Origin: Pseudomonas yangonensis
GTDB taxonomy: Bacteria > Pseudomonadota > Gammaproteobacteria > Pseudomonadales > Pseudomonadaceae
Reading direction: 5' to 3'
Assembly: GCF_009932725.1 (NCBI RefSeq)
Contig: NZ_BLJU01000004.1
Span: 28,902 to 92,901, forward strand
Length of the DNA stretch: 64,000 nucleotides
The position numbers and the translations under genes were made by a program. How positions within the stretch are numbered: the stretch's first letter is position 1; every line of letters starts with the position of its first letter. The notes beneath the pieces were generated by a model that was not told the origin of the DNA, ran no database searches, and saw only the letters and a program-made list of their open reading frames with translations. Positions 18,301 through 26,014 of this stretch are shown in pieces.

Positions 18301-18484
18301 TTACCGAATCGGTCAGCACCTGGGCCGAGGCGCCGGGATAGGTGGCGCTCACGGTGATCTGCGGGGGCGCCACGTTGGGGTACTGCGCCACCGGCAGGAA
18401 AGGGATGGCCAGCAGGCCGGCCAGCGAGATGAACAGGGCGACGACCCAGGCGAAGTTGGGGCGCCGTATGAAAAACAGGGACAT
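15350..18484 (-). CDS. RND multidrug efflux pump, HAE1 (AcrB/MexB) family
   Basis: Inner-membrane proton-driven transporter of 1044 residues, full length for the hydrophobe/amphiphile efflux family. It has the opening FFIRRPNFAWVVALFISLAG, twelve membrane segments in two halves, large periplasmic loops, and the proton-relay pair Asp409-Asp410 in GILVDDAIVVVENVER, with the matching Lys in GLAAKNAILIVEFAKD. It takes up drugs, solvents or dyes from the periplasm and membrane and passes them to the outer-membrane factor. It is the middle gene of an adaptor-pump-channel operon with spacings of 15 and 4 bp. The substrate range cannot be read from the sequence. Confidence 0.95.
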   Translation of the reverse strand: MSLFFIRRPNFAWVVALFISLAGLLAIPFLPVAQYPNVAPPQITVSATYPGASAQVLTDSVTSVIEEELNGAKNLLYFESTSNANGIAEITVTFQPGTDPELAQVDVQNRLKKAEARMPQAVLTLGIQTEQATAGFLLIYALSYKDGGKDDNTTALADYAARNINNEIRRVPGVGKLQFFASEAAMRVWIDPQKLVGFGLSIDDVNNAIRAQNIQVPAGAFGSTPGSSEQELTATLAVKGTLDNPEEFAAIVLRANQDGSRLTLGDVARIEVGSQDYNFGSRQDGKPAVAAAVQLSPGANAIQTAEAVKQRLTELSVNFPDNVEFSVPYDTSRFVDVAIDKVIMTLVEAMVLVFLVMFLFLQNVRYTLIPSIVVPVCLLGTLTFMYLLGFSVNMMTMFGMVLAIGILVDDAIVVVENVERIMAEEGLAPVPATIKAMGQVSGAIIGITLVLSAVFLPLAFMSGSVGVIYQQFSLSLAVSILFSGFLALTFTPALCATLLKPIPEGHHEKTGFFGWFNRKFTALTGRYTQLNGKLVPRAGRVMLIYLGVVVLMGFFYLRLPESFVPVEDQGYMIVDIQLPPGATRERTSAAGEELEEFLMARDAIETSFLVLGFSFSGMGENAAIAFPLLKDWSLRDATQSPQAESAAVNERFANLDDGAMMAVPPPPIEGLGNSGGFALRLQDRAGLGRDALLAARDEVLGKVNGNPKFLYAMMEGLAEAPQLRLVIDREQARTLGVSFESVSTALSTAFGSSVINDFANAGRQQRVVVQAEQAERMTPESVLRLHVPNDSGSLVPLSAFVTTHWEQGPVQIARYNGYPTIRIAGDAAPGVSTGEAMAELERIAADLPAGIGYEWTGLSYQERVASGQAVMLFALAITVVFLLLVALYESWAIPLAVMLIVPVGALGAVLAVTAIGLPNDVYFKVGLITVIGLAAKNAILIVEFAKDLWEDGYSLRDAAIEAARLRFRPIIMTSMAFMLGVVPLAIATGAGAASQRALGTGVLGGMLSATLLGVIFVPIFFVWVLSLLRAKPQQTDNHPLHKAE

Positions 18485-18499
18485 GAGGTGTTCTCCGGC

Positions 18500-19663
18500 T
18501 TACTGCGCCTGGGATTGAGATGCGCTGGCAGCTTCTTCTTCGCGGGGGGCGACCTGGGCGCCCGGACGGATCGCCGCCAGGGAGCTGACGATCACCCTGT
18601 CACCGGCCTCGAGGCCCTCGAGGATCTGCCAGCGTGAGCCGTGCATGGCACCGGTGGTGACCTGGCGAACCTCGACGGTGTCGTTTTCGCCCAGCAACAT
18701 CACGCTGGCCTGGCCGTCGGCGGCACGCTGCACCGCGCGCTGCGGCACCAGAATGGCGTTCTGGTCCAGCCCTTGCGGCGTCAGCACGCGTACGTACATG
18801 CCCGGCAGCAGTACGCCCTGTGGGTTGTCGAAGCGGCCGCGCAGGGCGATCTGCCCGGTGCTGCGGTCCACCGAAATGTCGGTGAACAACAGGGTGCCCT
18901 TGCTTTCGATGTCGGTACCGTCGACGCGCAGCGTCAGCGGCTGGTCGGCCGCGCCGGATACCTTGCCCTCGGCGATGGCTTCGCGCAGGCGCAGGGCATC
19001 GGCTGCCGGTTGGGTGAAGTCGGCATAGACCGGGTCGAGTTGCTGGATGCGGGCGAGCAGGGTGGCTTCCCCCTGACCGACCAACGCCCCTTCGGTGACC
19101 TGTGCGCGGCCGATGCGGCCGGCGATCGGCGCACGAACCTGGGCATAGCCCAGGTCCAGGCGCGCGGTTTCCACGTTGGCCTGTGCCGAGCGCTTGTCGG
19201 CCTGGGCGCTTTGCAGCGCGGCCTTGGCTGCGTCGAAATCCTGCTGGCTGACGGCGTCGATCTTCACCAGCGGCTCGTAGCGTCTGACCGTGGCCTGCGC
19301 CTGGAACAGCTGCGCCTCGGCGCGGGCCAGCTCGCCCTGCGCGCGCGACAGGGCAGCCTTGAAGGGCGCCGGGTCGATCTGGAACAGCAGGTCGCCGGCC
19401 TTGACGTCGGCGCCTTCCTCGAACGTGCGCTTGAGCACGATGCCGGCCACCCGCGCGCGCACCTCGGCGACACGCACTGGCTCGATGCGCCCCGGCAGTT
19501 CAGCGACGACGGTAAAAGGTTCGGTCCTGACGGTCAGGACGTCGACTTCGCGGGGCGGCGCCTCACCGCTTTCCTGCTCCTGCTGGCCACAGCCAGCCAG
19601 GCCGATTGCCGCCAGGAGGGTGACCATTGAAAAAAAAACGTAACGCCCGCGAGTCCTGCTCAT
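18500..19663 (-). CDS. RND efflux periplasmic adaptor subunit
   Basis: Membrane-fusion protein of 387 residues with lipoprotein signal (AAIGLAGCGQQ). It has the adaptor domains in order: the first half of the lipoyl fold (VRARVAGIVLKRTFEEGADVKAGDLLFQIDP), a coiled-coil hairpin (RAQGELARAEAQLFQAQ..), the second lipoyl half (YAQVRAPIAGRIGRAQVTEGALV) and a beta-barrel with QQLDPVYADFTQP. It links the pump to the outer-membrane channel. First gene of the operon, divergent from a TetR regulator; the ATG at 19663 is preferred over an upstream GTG. Confidence 0.93.
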   Translation of the reverse strand: MSRTRGRYVFFSMVTLLAAIGLAGCGQQEQESGEAPPREVDVLTVRTEPFTVVAELPGRIEPVRVAEVRARVAGIVLKRTFEEGADVKAGDLLFQIDPAPFKAALSRAQGELARAEAQLFQAQATVRRYEPLVKIDAVSQQDFDAAKAALQSAQADKRSAQANVETARLDLGYAQVRAPIAGRIGRAQVTEGALVGQGEATLLARIQQLDPVYADFTQPAADALRLREAIAEGKVSGAADQPLTLRVDGTDIESKGTLLFTDISVDRSTGQIALRGRFDNPQGVLLPGMYVRVLTPQGLDQNAILVPQRAVQRAADGQASVMLLGENDTVEVRQVTTGAMHGSRWQILEGLEAGDRVIVSSLAAIRPGAQVAPREEEAASASQSQAQ

Positions 19664-19725
19664 GCCTGTCACCTGGAAGTGAGATCCATTTGTACGAAGG
19701 CGCGCATGATCATCCTTTGCTCATC

Positions 19726-19745
19726 ATGAGTCAATATTTACTCAT
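19726..19745. promoter_or_regulatory. Candidate TetR operator of the efflux operon
   Basis: Inverted repeat ATGAGT-N8-ACTCAT centred in the AT-rich region between the efflux operon and its divergent TetR gene. Arms of 6 bp with an 8-bp AT spacer suit a TetR dimer, so one site could repress both promoters. Confidence 0.55.
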
Positions 19746-19835
19746 TTGGGTCTTGTGTAATCAAATCTGCAAGCCCCTGTTGAGTCTGGGGACTTTTTCT
19801 GCACAATGCGCGCGCCGCTATACCGGAGGGCCTCG

Positions 19836-20387
19836 ATGTCCAATGACGAAAAACTGCTCAAGGCGTTGGCCGTGGCCCTCGTCGATCGTCCGCGGGCCAC
19901 GCTCAAGGAGCTGGCGGAAGCTGCGGGTGTGAGCAAGGCCACCCTGCACCGTTTCTGTGGCACACGCGATGCCCTGATCGAACGCCTGATGAATCACAGC
20001 CAGGTGGTGCTCAGCCAGGTGATCGAAGAGGCCGATCTCGGAGGCGCCGAGGTCGGGCAGGCGCTGCGCAGCCTGATCGAGAATCATCTCAGGCATCGTG
20101 AGTTGCTGGTTTTCATGATTTTCCAGTACCGCCCGGACAGCCTCGATCCGGACAAGGACGGTGCGCGCTGGGTCGCCTATATCGATGCAGTGGACAGCTT
20201 CTTCCTGCGTGGCCAGCAGGAGGGGTATTTCCGCATCGATATCACTGCCGAACTGCTGACCGAGCTGTTCGTCTCGCTGATCTATGGTGTGGTCGACGCC
20301 GAGCGCCGTGGCCGTGCCGCCAGCGCCCGCTCGCTGAGCGTGCTGGAGCAGTTCTTTCTCAAGGGCGCTGGTCAGCCGAAACCCTGA
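19836..20387 (+). CDS. TetR/AcrR-family regulator of the efflux operon
   Basis: Regulator of 183 residues. The N-terminal helix-turn-helix is ATLKELAEAAGVSKATLHRFCGTRDALIERLM; the rest is an all-helical ligand domain. The start at 19836 has GGAGGG about 6 nt upstream. Divergent placement next to an RND operon and an inverted repeat between them strongly suggest a repressor released by pump substrates. HRF in place of the usual YYHF/YRHF of the recognition helix is a minor oddity. Confidence 0.88.
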   Translation: MSNDEKLLKALAVALVDRPRATLKELAEAAGVSKATLHRFCGTRDALIERLMNHSQVVLSQVIEEADLGGAEVGQALRSLIENHLRHRELLVFMIFQYRPDSLDPDKDGARWVAYIDAVDSFFLRGQQEGYFRIDITAELLTELFVSLIYGVVDAERRGRAASARSLSVLEQFFLKGAGQPKP

Positions 20388-20457
20388 TACGCACCATCGT
20401 CTGAGGGGTGTACGCGACTGCCTCCATCACCGCCCTTCGTAGAGCTTCCAACTTGAC

Positions 20458-21168
20458 TCACCAGGGCAGCGATTGGCCGTCGTAGGCGTAGAAGCTGCCG
20501 CTCTGCTCGGGCCCGAGACTATCGATCACTCGCAGCATCTCGGCAGCCGCCTGTTCGGCCGGGCGCGCAGCAGCGGCGCCGCGAAAGGGCTGCGATAGCG
20601 GCGAGATTACCGTGCCCGGATGCAGGCTGAGCAGGCGCGCTTTGGGTTTGCTGCGCGCCAGTTCGATGGCGGCGGTCCTGATCAGCATGTTCAGCGCCGC
20701 CTTGGAGGCGCGGTAGGCGTACCAGCCACCAAGGCGGTTGTCGCCGATGCTGCCGACCTTGGCCGAGAGCATTGCCATGGCGCCCTGTTTGTCGAGCAGG
20801 GGCAGGAAGTGTCGCAGCACCAGCGCCGGGCCCAGCGCGTTGACCTGGAACACCGCCTGCAGGGCATCGGCCTCGATGGCGGCCAGGCTCTTTTCCGGCG
20901 CGATCCCGGAGCGGTGCAGTAGCCCGGCTGCATGAACGATCAGCTGATAGGGGCCGTCCCCAGCCAGCGCGGCGGCGGCTTCGGCGATGCTGGCAGGGGC
21001 TTCCAGATCCAGTGCGGGCGTGCTGCTGCGGCTCAGTTCGCGCACGCCGGCACAGTTCGCATCGGCGCGCAGCAACAGGCAGAAGGCCTGGCCGATGGCT
21101 CCGCTGGCGCCGATCACCAGTGCCTTGTAGCCGCTGCCGAAGCTGGTCAGCGTCAGCGCTTGGCTCAT
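20458..21168 (-). CDS. Short-chain dehydrogenase/reductase
   Basis: SDR-family oxidoreductase of 236 residues: glycine-rich nucleotide site VIGASGAIGQAF, the HAAG motif in place of NNAG, and the catalytic Tyr-Lys pair in YRASKAALN. The C-terminal part ending YDGQSLPW places it with the small CsgA-like SDRs. Its start codon overlaps the DUF3833 gene by 4 bp (ATGA), so the two are translationally coupled. Substrate unknown; the neighbours hint at lipid or isoprenoid handling. Confidence 0.85.
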   Translation of the reverse strand: MSQALTLTSFGSGYKALVIGASGAIGQAFCLLLRADANCAGVRELSRSSTPALDLEAPASIAEAAAALAGDGPYQLIVHAAGLLHRSGIAPEKSLAAIEADALQAVFQVNALGPALVLRHFLPLLDKQGAMAMLSAKVGSIGDNRLGGWYAYRASKAALNMLIRTAAIELARSKPKARLLSLHPGTVISPLSQPFRGAAAARPAEQAAAEMLRVIDSLGPEQSGSFYAYDGQSLPW

Positions 21169-21698
21169 GGTTGAGCTGCGCCGCGGCGGAAGAACAAGGT
21201 GACCTGGCCGAGCTCGATGCCGAATTTGCTCATGACCGAGCGGTTGATCATCGTGTCGTCGTCCATCAGGTACATCCAGTCATCGAAGTAGACGACGTAG
21301 GTGGTGTCGTCTACCGGCAGGTTGAGGTGGTAACGCCAGCGCAGGGCGTTGCCGGCCACTTCACCGGTGGCCTGGCCGACCACATCGTCGGCAGTGCCGA
21401 TCCAGCGTCCGGCGCCGTCCGGGGTGAGCGTCCAGACCCGACGCTGGCGGGTGCCATCGCTGTACAGGAAGCGCTCATCGAGGATCAGCTTGTCGCCGTC
21501 GCGGCGGCTCTGGATATCGACATGGAAACGCTTGATCACCTCGCCCGAGCGATCCTGAAACATGCCCCAGGCCTGCACCGGGCCGGAGAAGAAGGTGGGC
21601 AGGTCCAGTACGGGTTTCTCGTTGGCGTAGCGTTCGACCGGTACCTGGCCGCAGCTGATCAGCACCAGACTGGTCAGCAGGATCAACAGGACTTTCAT
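21165..21698 (-). CDS. DUF3833 lipoprotein
   Basis: Lipoprotein of 177 residues with lipobox LVLISC and the DUF3833 domain, including FFSGPVQAWGMFQDRSGEV and YVVYFDDWMYLMDDDTMINRSVMSKFGI. The start at 21698 is chosen for the GAGG 8-9 nt before it. It sits in the middle of a trio (chalcone-isomerase-like, DUF3833, SDR). In other gammaproteobacteria these families occur with photolyase and Cfa-type lipid-modifying genes in singlet-oxygen operons, none of which are present here. Confidence 0.85.
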   Translation of the reverse strand: MKVLLILLTSLVLISCGQVPVERYANEKPVLDLPTFFSGPVQAWGMFQDRSGEVIKRFHVDIQSRRDGDKLILDERFLYSDGTRQRRVWTLTPDGAGRWIGTADDVVGQATGEVAGNALRWRYHLNLPVDDTTYVVYFDDWMYLMDDDTMINRSVMSKFGIELGQVTLFFRRGAAQP

Positions 21699-21706
21699 GG
21701 CGTACC

Positions 21707-22252
21707 TCATGGGTTAAGGCCGAGCAGCGCAGTGCGCAGCTTGGGGCTGCGGGTTTGCGGGTCGAGCCAGATGGAAAAGAAGGCGCGGGCGAACTCGGGG
21801 TCGTCGATGACGTGCTGCAGCTTGCCGTCGACGTAGAAGCGGCAGCCCTGTTCGGGCAGGAACACGCCGGTGATGCGTGTACCGTCGCTGACGTCGACGA
21901 AGGCCTGGCGCATCTGCTGCGTCCAGTCGTCCTGCTGCTCGCGGTCCAGCGGCTGGCCGTTGATCCGGCGGATTTCGTCGAGGCTGGTGTCGACCAGGGT
22001 TTCCCGGCTGATGCTGCGGCGGTAGGTCAACTCCAGAGCGAAGGGCTGGGTGAAGTCCACCTGCCGCGACGGGCTCCACAGTTTGGCGTTGTACACCGAG
22101 AAGCCGAACCAGCTGAAGTCGCCACTGCCGACCAGGTTGGCCTGCGGCAGCTGTTCCCGCCAGCCGGCCTGGTTATTGGCCTGCACCAAGGTGCTGGCGA
22201 GCAGCAGCGTCAATAGCAGGGTCGAACACAGGCGCGATATCAGGGCAGTCAT
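21707..22252 (-). CDS. Chalcone-isomerase-like periplasmic protein
   Basis: Protein of 181 residues with a signal peptide (ISRLCSTLLLTLLLASTLVQA) and a chalcone-isomerase-like fold region (VGSGDFSWFGFSVYNAKLWSP, then FALELTYRRSISRETLVDTS). Bacterial members are not thought to act on flavonoids; a lipid-binding role is more likely. The start at 22252 has GGAGGG six nt upstream. First gene of the trio with DUF3833 and SDR, with a 8-bp gap to the next gene. Confidence 0.85.
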   Translation of the reverse strand: MTALISRLCSTLLLTLLLASTLVQANNQAGWREQLPQANLVGSGDFSWFGFSVYNAKLWSPSRQVDFTQPFALELTYRRSISRETLVDTSLDEIRRINGQPLDREQQDDWTQQMRQAFVDVSDGTRITGVFLPEQGCRFYVDGKLQHVIDDPEFARAFFSIWLDPQTRSPKLRTALLGLNP

Positions 22253-22302
22253 GACCATCCCTCCGCAATGTCGCGACCAGGGGCTGGCCGCGGGTACTGA
22301 AG

Positions 22303-22348
22303 AAAAAAATCCGGCAACCAAAAAGGGGAGAAGTGGTGTTGCCGGATT
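22303..22348 (-). terminator. Terminator after the acyl-CoA dehydrogenase
   Basis: Stem AATCCGGCAAC / GTTGCCGGATT with an 18-nt loop, followed on the minus strand by TTTTTTCTTC. It separates the dehydrogenase from the chalcone-isomerase-like gene. Confidence 0.85.
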
Positions 22349-22375
22349 GCGCAGCTTGTCAGCTGCCGCCTGTGA

Positions 22376-24154
22376 TCAGGCGGCGAACTCTTCATCGGTG
22401 AAGGCCATCAGCGTTGCCTTGCCTGCCTTGATCTCGCTGAGCAGCGCGTCGGTCTCCGGCAGGACGCGGGCCATGAAGAAGTCGGCGGACTTGATCTTGG
22501 CCGCGTAGAAGTGGATCTCCGAACTGCCGGCATCCAGTTGACGCTGGGCCAGCTGGGCTTGCTGGGACCACAGCCAGGCCAGGCTGGTCAGGCCGAACAG
22601 GCGCAGGTAGGGCGTTGCGGCCGCGGCGGCCTGTTCCGGGTCCTTGCTACCTTCGCTGGCCAGCCACAGGGTCGCTTGCTGCAGTTGCTTCAGTGCCTGG
22701 GTCACAGCCGCTGCGTGCGGAGCCTCGGCGTTGTGCTTGAGCCAGCCTTCGACCAGAGCGAAGAACGCGCGCACTGCACTACCGCCGCCAAGAGACAGCT
22801 TGCGGCCTACCAGATCCAGCGCCTGGATACCGTTGGTGCCCTCATAGATGCGCGTGATGCGGCTGTCGCGCACCAGTTGCTCGATGCCCCAGTCTTCGGT
22901 GAAGCCCGAGCCGCCAAGCACCTGCAGGCCTTCGTTGGCGCAGATGAAACCTTCGTCGGTGAGGAAGGCCTTGACCACCGGTGTGAGCAGCTGCACCAGA
23001 TCGTCGGCGCGACTGCGGGTTTCGGCATCCTCGGCGCCGTGAGCGATGTCCTGTTGCAGGCCGGCGAAGTAGGCGAGGGCGCGGCAGCCCTCGATCATCA
23101 CCTTCTGCCGCAGCAGCATGCGCCGTACGTCCGGGTGCACCATGATCGGGTCTGCCGGCTTGTCGGCGGCTTTGGGCCCTGAGATCGAACGGCTCTGCAG
23201 GCGCTCGCGGGCGAAGCCCAGGGCGATCTGGTAGGCGCTTTCGGCCACACCCAGCCCCTGCATGCCAACCATCAGGCGCGCCGAGTTCATCATGGTGAAC
23301 ATGCAGCTCAGGCCCTTGTTCGGTTCGCCGATCAGCCAGCCCCTGGCGCCCTCGAAGTTCATCACGCAGGTGGCCGAGCCCTTGATGCCCATCTTGTGTT
23401 CCAGGCCGCCACAGAACACCGGGTTGCGGCTGCCATCCTCGAGGAACTTGGGCACCAGGAACAGGGAGATGCCTTTGACGCTGTCCGGCGCATCCGGCAG
23501 CTTGGCCAGCACCAGATGCACGATGTTGTCGACCAGATCGTGCTCGCCGCCGGTGATCCAGATCTTGGTGCCGCTGATGGCGTAGCTGCCGTCGGCCTGC
23601 GGCACGGCGCGGGTACGGATCAGGCCGAGGTCGGTGCCGCACTGCGGTTCGGTCAGGCACATGGTGCCGGTCCACTCGCCGCTGATCAGGCGCGGCAGGT
23701 ACCTCTGCTGCTGCTCGGGCGTGCCATGGCTGGTCAGGGCGTTGATGGCGCCGTGGGTCAGCCCCGGGTACATACCCAGCGACAGGTTGGCCGAGCAGGT
23801 CATCTCCTCGACCAGCATGTTGAGGACGTGCGGCAGGCCCTGACCACCGAACTCCGGGGGGCAGGCCAGGGCCGTCCAGCCACCTTCGGCGAATTGCCGA
23901 TACGCGGTCTTGAAACCGTCCGGCGTACGCACGCTGTGTGTCTGCGGATCGTACTGACAGCCTTGTTTGTCACCCGGACCGTTGAGCGGGGCCAGCACGT
24001 TCTCGGCCAGCTTGGCCGCCTCCTCGAGGATCGCACCTCCGAGGTCGGCGCTGAACTCGCGGTGTTCAGGCAGGGCTTGCAGCAAGGTGTAGGCGTCGAG
24101 CAGTTCTTCGAAGACGAAGCGCATATCACGCAGCGGGGCACGGTAAGACGGCAT
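22376..24154 (-). CDS. Acyl-CoA dehydrogenase (long FadE type)
   Basis: FAD-dependent acyl-CoA dehydrogenase of 592 residues, the longer type with an N-terminal extension and a C-terminal domain as in FadE-like enzymes of Pseudomonas. Recognisable parts are the FAD/acyl region MCLTEPQCGTDLGLIRTRA and GTKIWITGGEHDL, and the late IEQLVRDSRITRIYEGTNGIQALDL with the catalytic Glu of YEGTNG. It performs the first oxidation of beta-oxidation, probably on long or aromatic acyl-CoA. It is a single-gene unit with its own terminator and an AT-rich promoter containing an inverted repeat. Confidence 0.93.
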   Translation of the reverse strand: MPSYRAPLRDMRFVFEELLDAYTLLQALPEHREFSADLGGAILEEAAKLAENVLAPLNGPGDKQGCQYDPQTHSVRTPDGFKTAYRQFAEGGWTALACPPEFGGQGLPHVLNMLVEEMTCSANLSLGMYPGLTHGAINALTSHGTPEQQQRYLPRLISGEWTGTMCLTEPQCGTDLGLIRTRAVPQADGSYAISGTKIWITGGEHDLVDNIVHLVLAKLPDAPDSVKGISLFLVPKFLEDGSRNPVFCGGLEHKMGIKGSATCVMNFEGARGWLIGEPNKGLSCMFTMMNSARLMVGMQGLGVAESAYQIALGFARERLQSRSISGPKAADKPADPIMVHPDVRRMLLRQKVMIEGCRALAYFAGLQQDIAHGAEDAETRSRADDLVQLLTPVVKAFLTDEGFICANEGLQVLGGSGFTEDWGIEQLVRDSRITRIYEGTNGIQALDLVGRKLSLGGGSAVRAFFALVEGWLKHNAEAPHAAAVTQALKQLQQATLWLASEGSKDPEQAAAAATPYLRLFGLTSLAWLWSQQAQLAQRQLDAGSSEIHFYAAKIKSADFFMARVLPETDALLSEIKAGKATLMAFTDEEFAA

Positions 24155-24169
24155 GGCGATTTACCTAAG

Positions 24170-24195
24170 CTGTACAGAATTTAATTTATGTACAG
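24170..24195. promoter_or_regulatory. Inverted repeat in the acyl-CoA dehydrogenase promoter
   Basis: CTGTAC-N14-GTACAG in a very AT-rich stretch 16-41 bp before the start codon. It could be the operator of a fatty-acid-responsive regulator, though it does not match the known PsrA pattern. Confidence 0.4.
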
Positions 24196-24307
24196 TTTTT
24201 GTATAGCTGTTTGAGTGGCTTTGCAAGCCCTTTTGCGTACGTTCGTGCAAGGCCGCTGCGTCACGGACCTGCTTGTGCAGGGTGTAAAGGTTTATCGGAG
24301 GCGGAAA

Positions 24308-24342
24308 TGAAAACGCCCGGCAGGTGGTCAACCGGCCGGGCG
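24308..24342 (-). terminator. Terminator after the SDR/metallohydrolase pair
   Basis: Stem CGCCCGGC / GCCGGGCG; on the minus strand it is followed by TTTTCATTTCC. It closes the two-gene unit ending at 24359. Confidence 0.75.
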
Positions 24343-24358
24343 TCAGGATGAGCGTTGC

Positions 24359-25057
24359 TCACCAGGGCAGAGGTTGGCCCTGATAGTCGAGGAAGGCGCA
24401 GGTACGCTGGCCTAGCTGAGCGAGCAGCACGTCACGCAGGCCGCTGGCGCTCTGCTCCACGCTCAAGGGCGCGGCTTCACCGCCCATGTCGGTGCGTACC
24501 CAGCCGGGATGCAGGGCCAGCAGGCTCCAGGGCTGTTGCGGCAGCTGCATCTGCCAGCTGCGTAGCAGACTGTTCAGTGCCGCCTTGCTGGCACCGTACA
24601 GCGGCATGTCGGCAGCGCGTGCCAGTTGCAGGCTGGCCATCTGCGAGCTCATGAAGGCGATCACGCCGCCGTCGACCACCTGGTCGGCCAACTGCTGGGC
24701 CAGGCGGATAGGCGCCACGGCATTGGCCAGGAACAATTTGCCGATGTCATCGAGCTCGGCCTGGCGCGGGTCCTGATGGCTGGGACCGTAGACCCCGGCG
24801 TTGAACAAGGCGCAGTCCAGGCGCTGACCGTGCAGGGCGGCCTCGATGGTGTGGGAGGCTTCAAGGCCATTGAGGTCGCAGGCAATCACCTGCAGATCAT
24901 TCGGATATTGGCTGCGCAACCCGTCCAGCGGGCTGGCAGGTCGCACCTCGCGCACCACCGCGTGAACCTGCCAACCGCTGTCGAGAAAGGCGCGCACCAG
25001 GCCAAGGCCCAGGCCGCGCGAGGCGCCACAAATCAGAATCTGGCGTTTCATGGCCAT
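24359..25057 (-). CDS. Short-chain dehydrogenase/reductase
   Basis: SDR of 232 residues with cofactor site ICGASRGLGLGLVRAF, the FNAGVYG motif and the catalytic YGASKAALN. Similar in size and C-terminus (DYQGQPLPW) to the SDR ending at 20458, so the two are probably paralogues. The start at 25057 has AAAGGTG 8 nt upstream and overlaps the end of the metallohydrolase gene, so the pair is translationally coupled. Substrate unknown. Confidence 0.85.
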   Translation of the reverse strand: MAMKRQILICGASRGLGLGLVRAFLDSGWQVHAVVREVRPASPLDGLRSQYPNDLQVIACDLNGLEASHTIEAALHGQRLDCALFNAGVYGPSHQDPRQAELDDIGKLFLANAVAPIRLAQQLADQVVDGGVIAFMSSQMASLQLARAADMPLYGASKAALNSLLRSWQMQLPQQPWSLLALHPGWVRTDMGGEAAPLSVEQSASGLRDVLLAQLGQRTCAFLDYQGQPLPW

Positions 25058-25911
25058 TGCATTTCACCTTTGAGTACTTTGGCGCTCAGTTCCAGGCTGC
25101 TTTCATCCTGCAGGTCAGGATAACGCGCCTTCATGGCGGCAATCAGTGCCTGGCTGTCCTTGGCTTTGGGCAGTTCCTCTTCCAGCGCCAGAAGGTAATC
25201 GCGGGTGAAGCGCAGGTCGGCCAGGTTCATCGCCGGCTCGCCCAGGTAGTGACCCGGTACCAGAGTGGTCGGTTGCAGGGCTTCGAGCTCGTCCAGCGAC
25301 TTCAGCCAGCTCTTGCGCGCTTCGGCGCTCTGCGAATCGGCCACCCAGACGTGGATGTTGGCGCTGGTCAGTATGCCGCCGACCACCGCCTTGATGCTCG
25401 GGATCCACAGGCTGGTGGTGTGTGCGTCGTGGCCGACCACTTCGATGCGCTGGCCTTCGAGCTCCAGCAGGTTACCTTGCAGCGCTTCGGGCACCAGGGT
25501 ACGGGCCGGCGCGCTGTCTTTCAGGATCGGTCCCCAGTAGGCCAGTTTGGGGGCTCGGGTTTGCTCGATATGGGCGACGGTGGCCGGGGTGGCCAGTACC
25601 TTGGCCTCTGGGTAGGCGCGGGTCAGTACATCGAGACCGAAGTAATAGTCCGGATCGCCATGGCTGATGAATATGGTCGTCAGACGCTTGCCGCTGGCTT
25701 GGATGCGCTCGACCAGTTCCTGTGCCTCGCGGTTGGAGAACTGCGCATCCACCAGGATCGCGTCCTTCTCGCCGCTGATCAACGTCGAGCTGACCGGGAA
25801 CACGGCGGCTTCACGTGGGTTGTAGATCTCCAGGGTCAACGGCTGGGCGAGGGCGCCGCCTGCTGCGGCGAGCAGGCCAAGGCCGGCGATGAAGCGGGTG
25901 GCGAAAGACAT
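25048..25911 (-). CDS. Exported metallo-beta-lactamase-fold hydrolase
   Basis: Protein of 287 residues with a signal peptide (MSFATRFIAGLGLLAAAGGALA) and an MBL fold. The usual HxHxDH metal motif is replaced by HGDPDY (SHGDPDYYFGL); later ligands DAH and GHY are present. The region between recalls hydrolases of the Vmh-like group. It probably hydrolyses a thioester, ester or lactone in the periplasm, but the altered ligand set makes metal content uncertain. It is cotranscribed with an SDR gene and divergent from a LysR regulator 104 bp away. Confidence 0.8.
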   Translation of the reverse strand: MSFATRFIAGLGLLAAAGGALAQPLTLEIYNPREAAVFPVSSTLISGEKDAILVDAQFSNREAQELVERIQASGKRLTTIFISHGDPDYYFGLDVLTRAYPEAKVLATPATVAHIEQTRAPKLAYWGPILKDSAPARTLVPEALQGNLLELEGQRIEVVGHDAHTTSLWIPSIKAVVGGILTSANIHVWVADSQSAEARKSWLKSLDELEALQPTTLVPGHYLGEPAMNLADLRFTRDYLLALEEELPKAKDSQALIAAMKARYPDLQDESSLELSAKVLKGEMQWP

Positions 25912-26014
25912 GACGATCTCCAGGCAGGTGAGAATCGCGCATAGTATGTGCTACCTGGCGAGCGAAAAGCCCCGTAAGCTGGCCATGTTAATTGCGTTAA
26001 TCGAGCGAATCACC

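Noticed and set aside
16559..18637. 692-codon rightward open frame opposite the RND pump gene
   Set aside because: Composition is dominated by His, Gln, Arg and Gly and it mirrors the pump codons; the pump is clearly the real gene.
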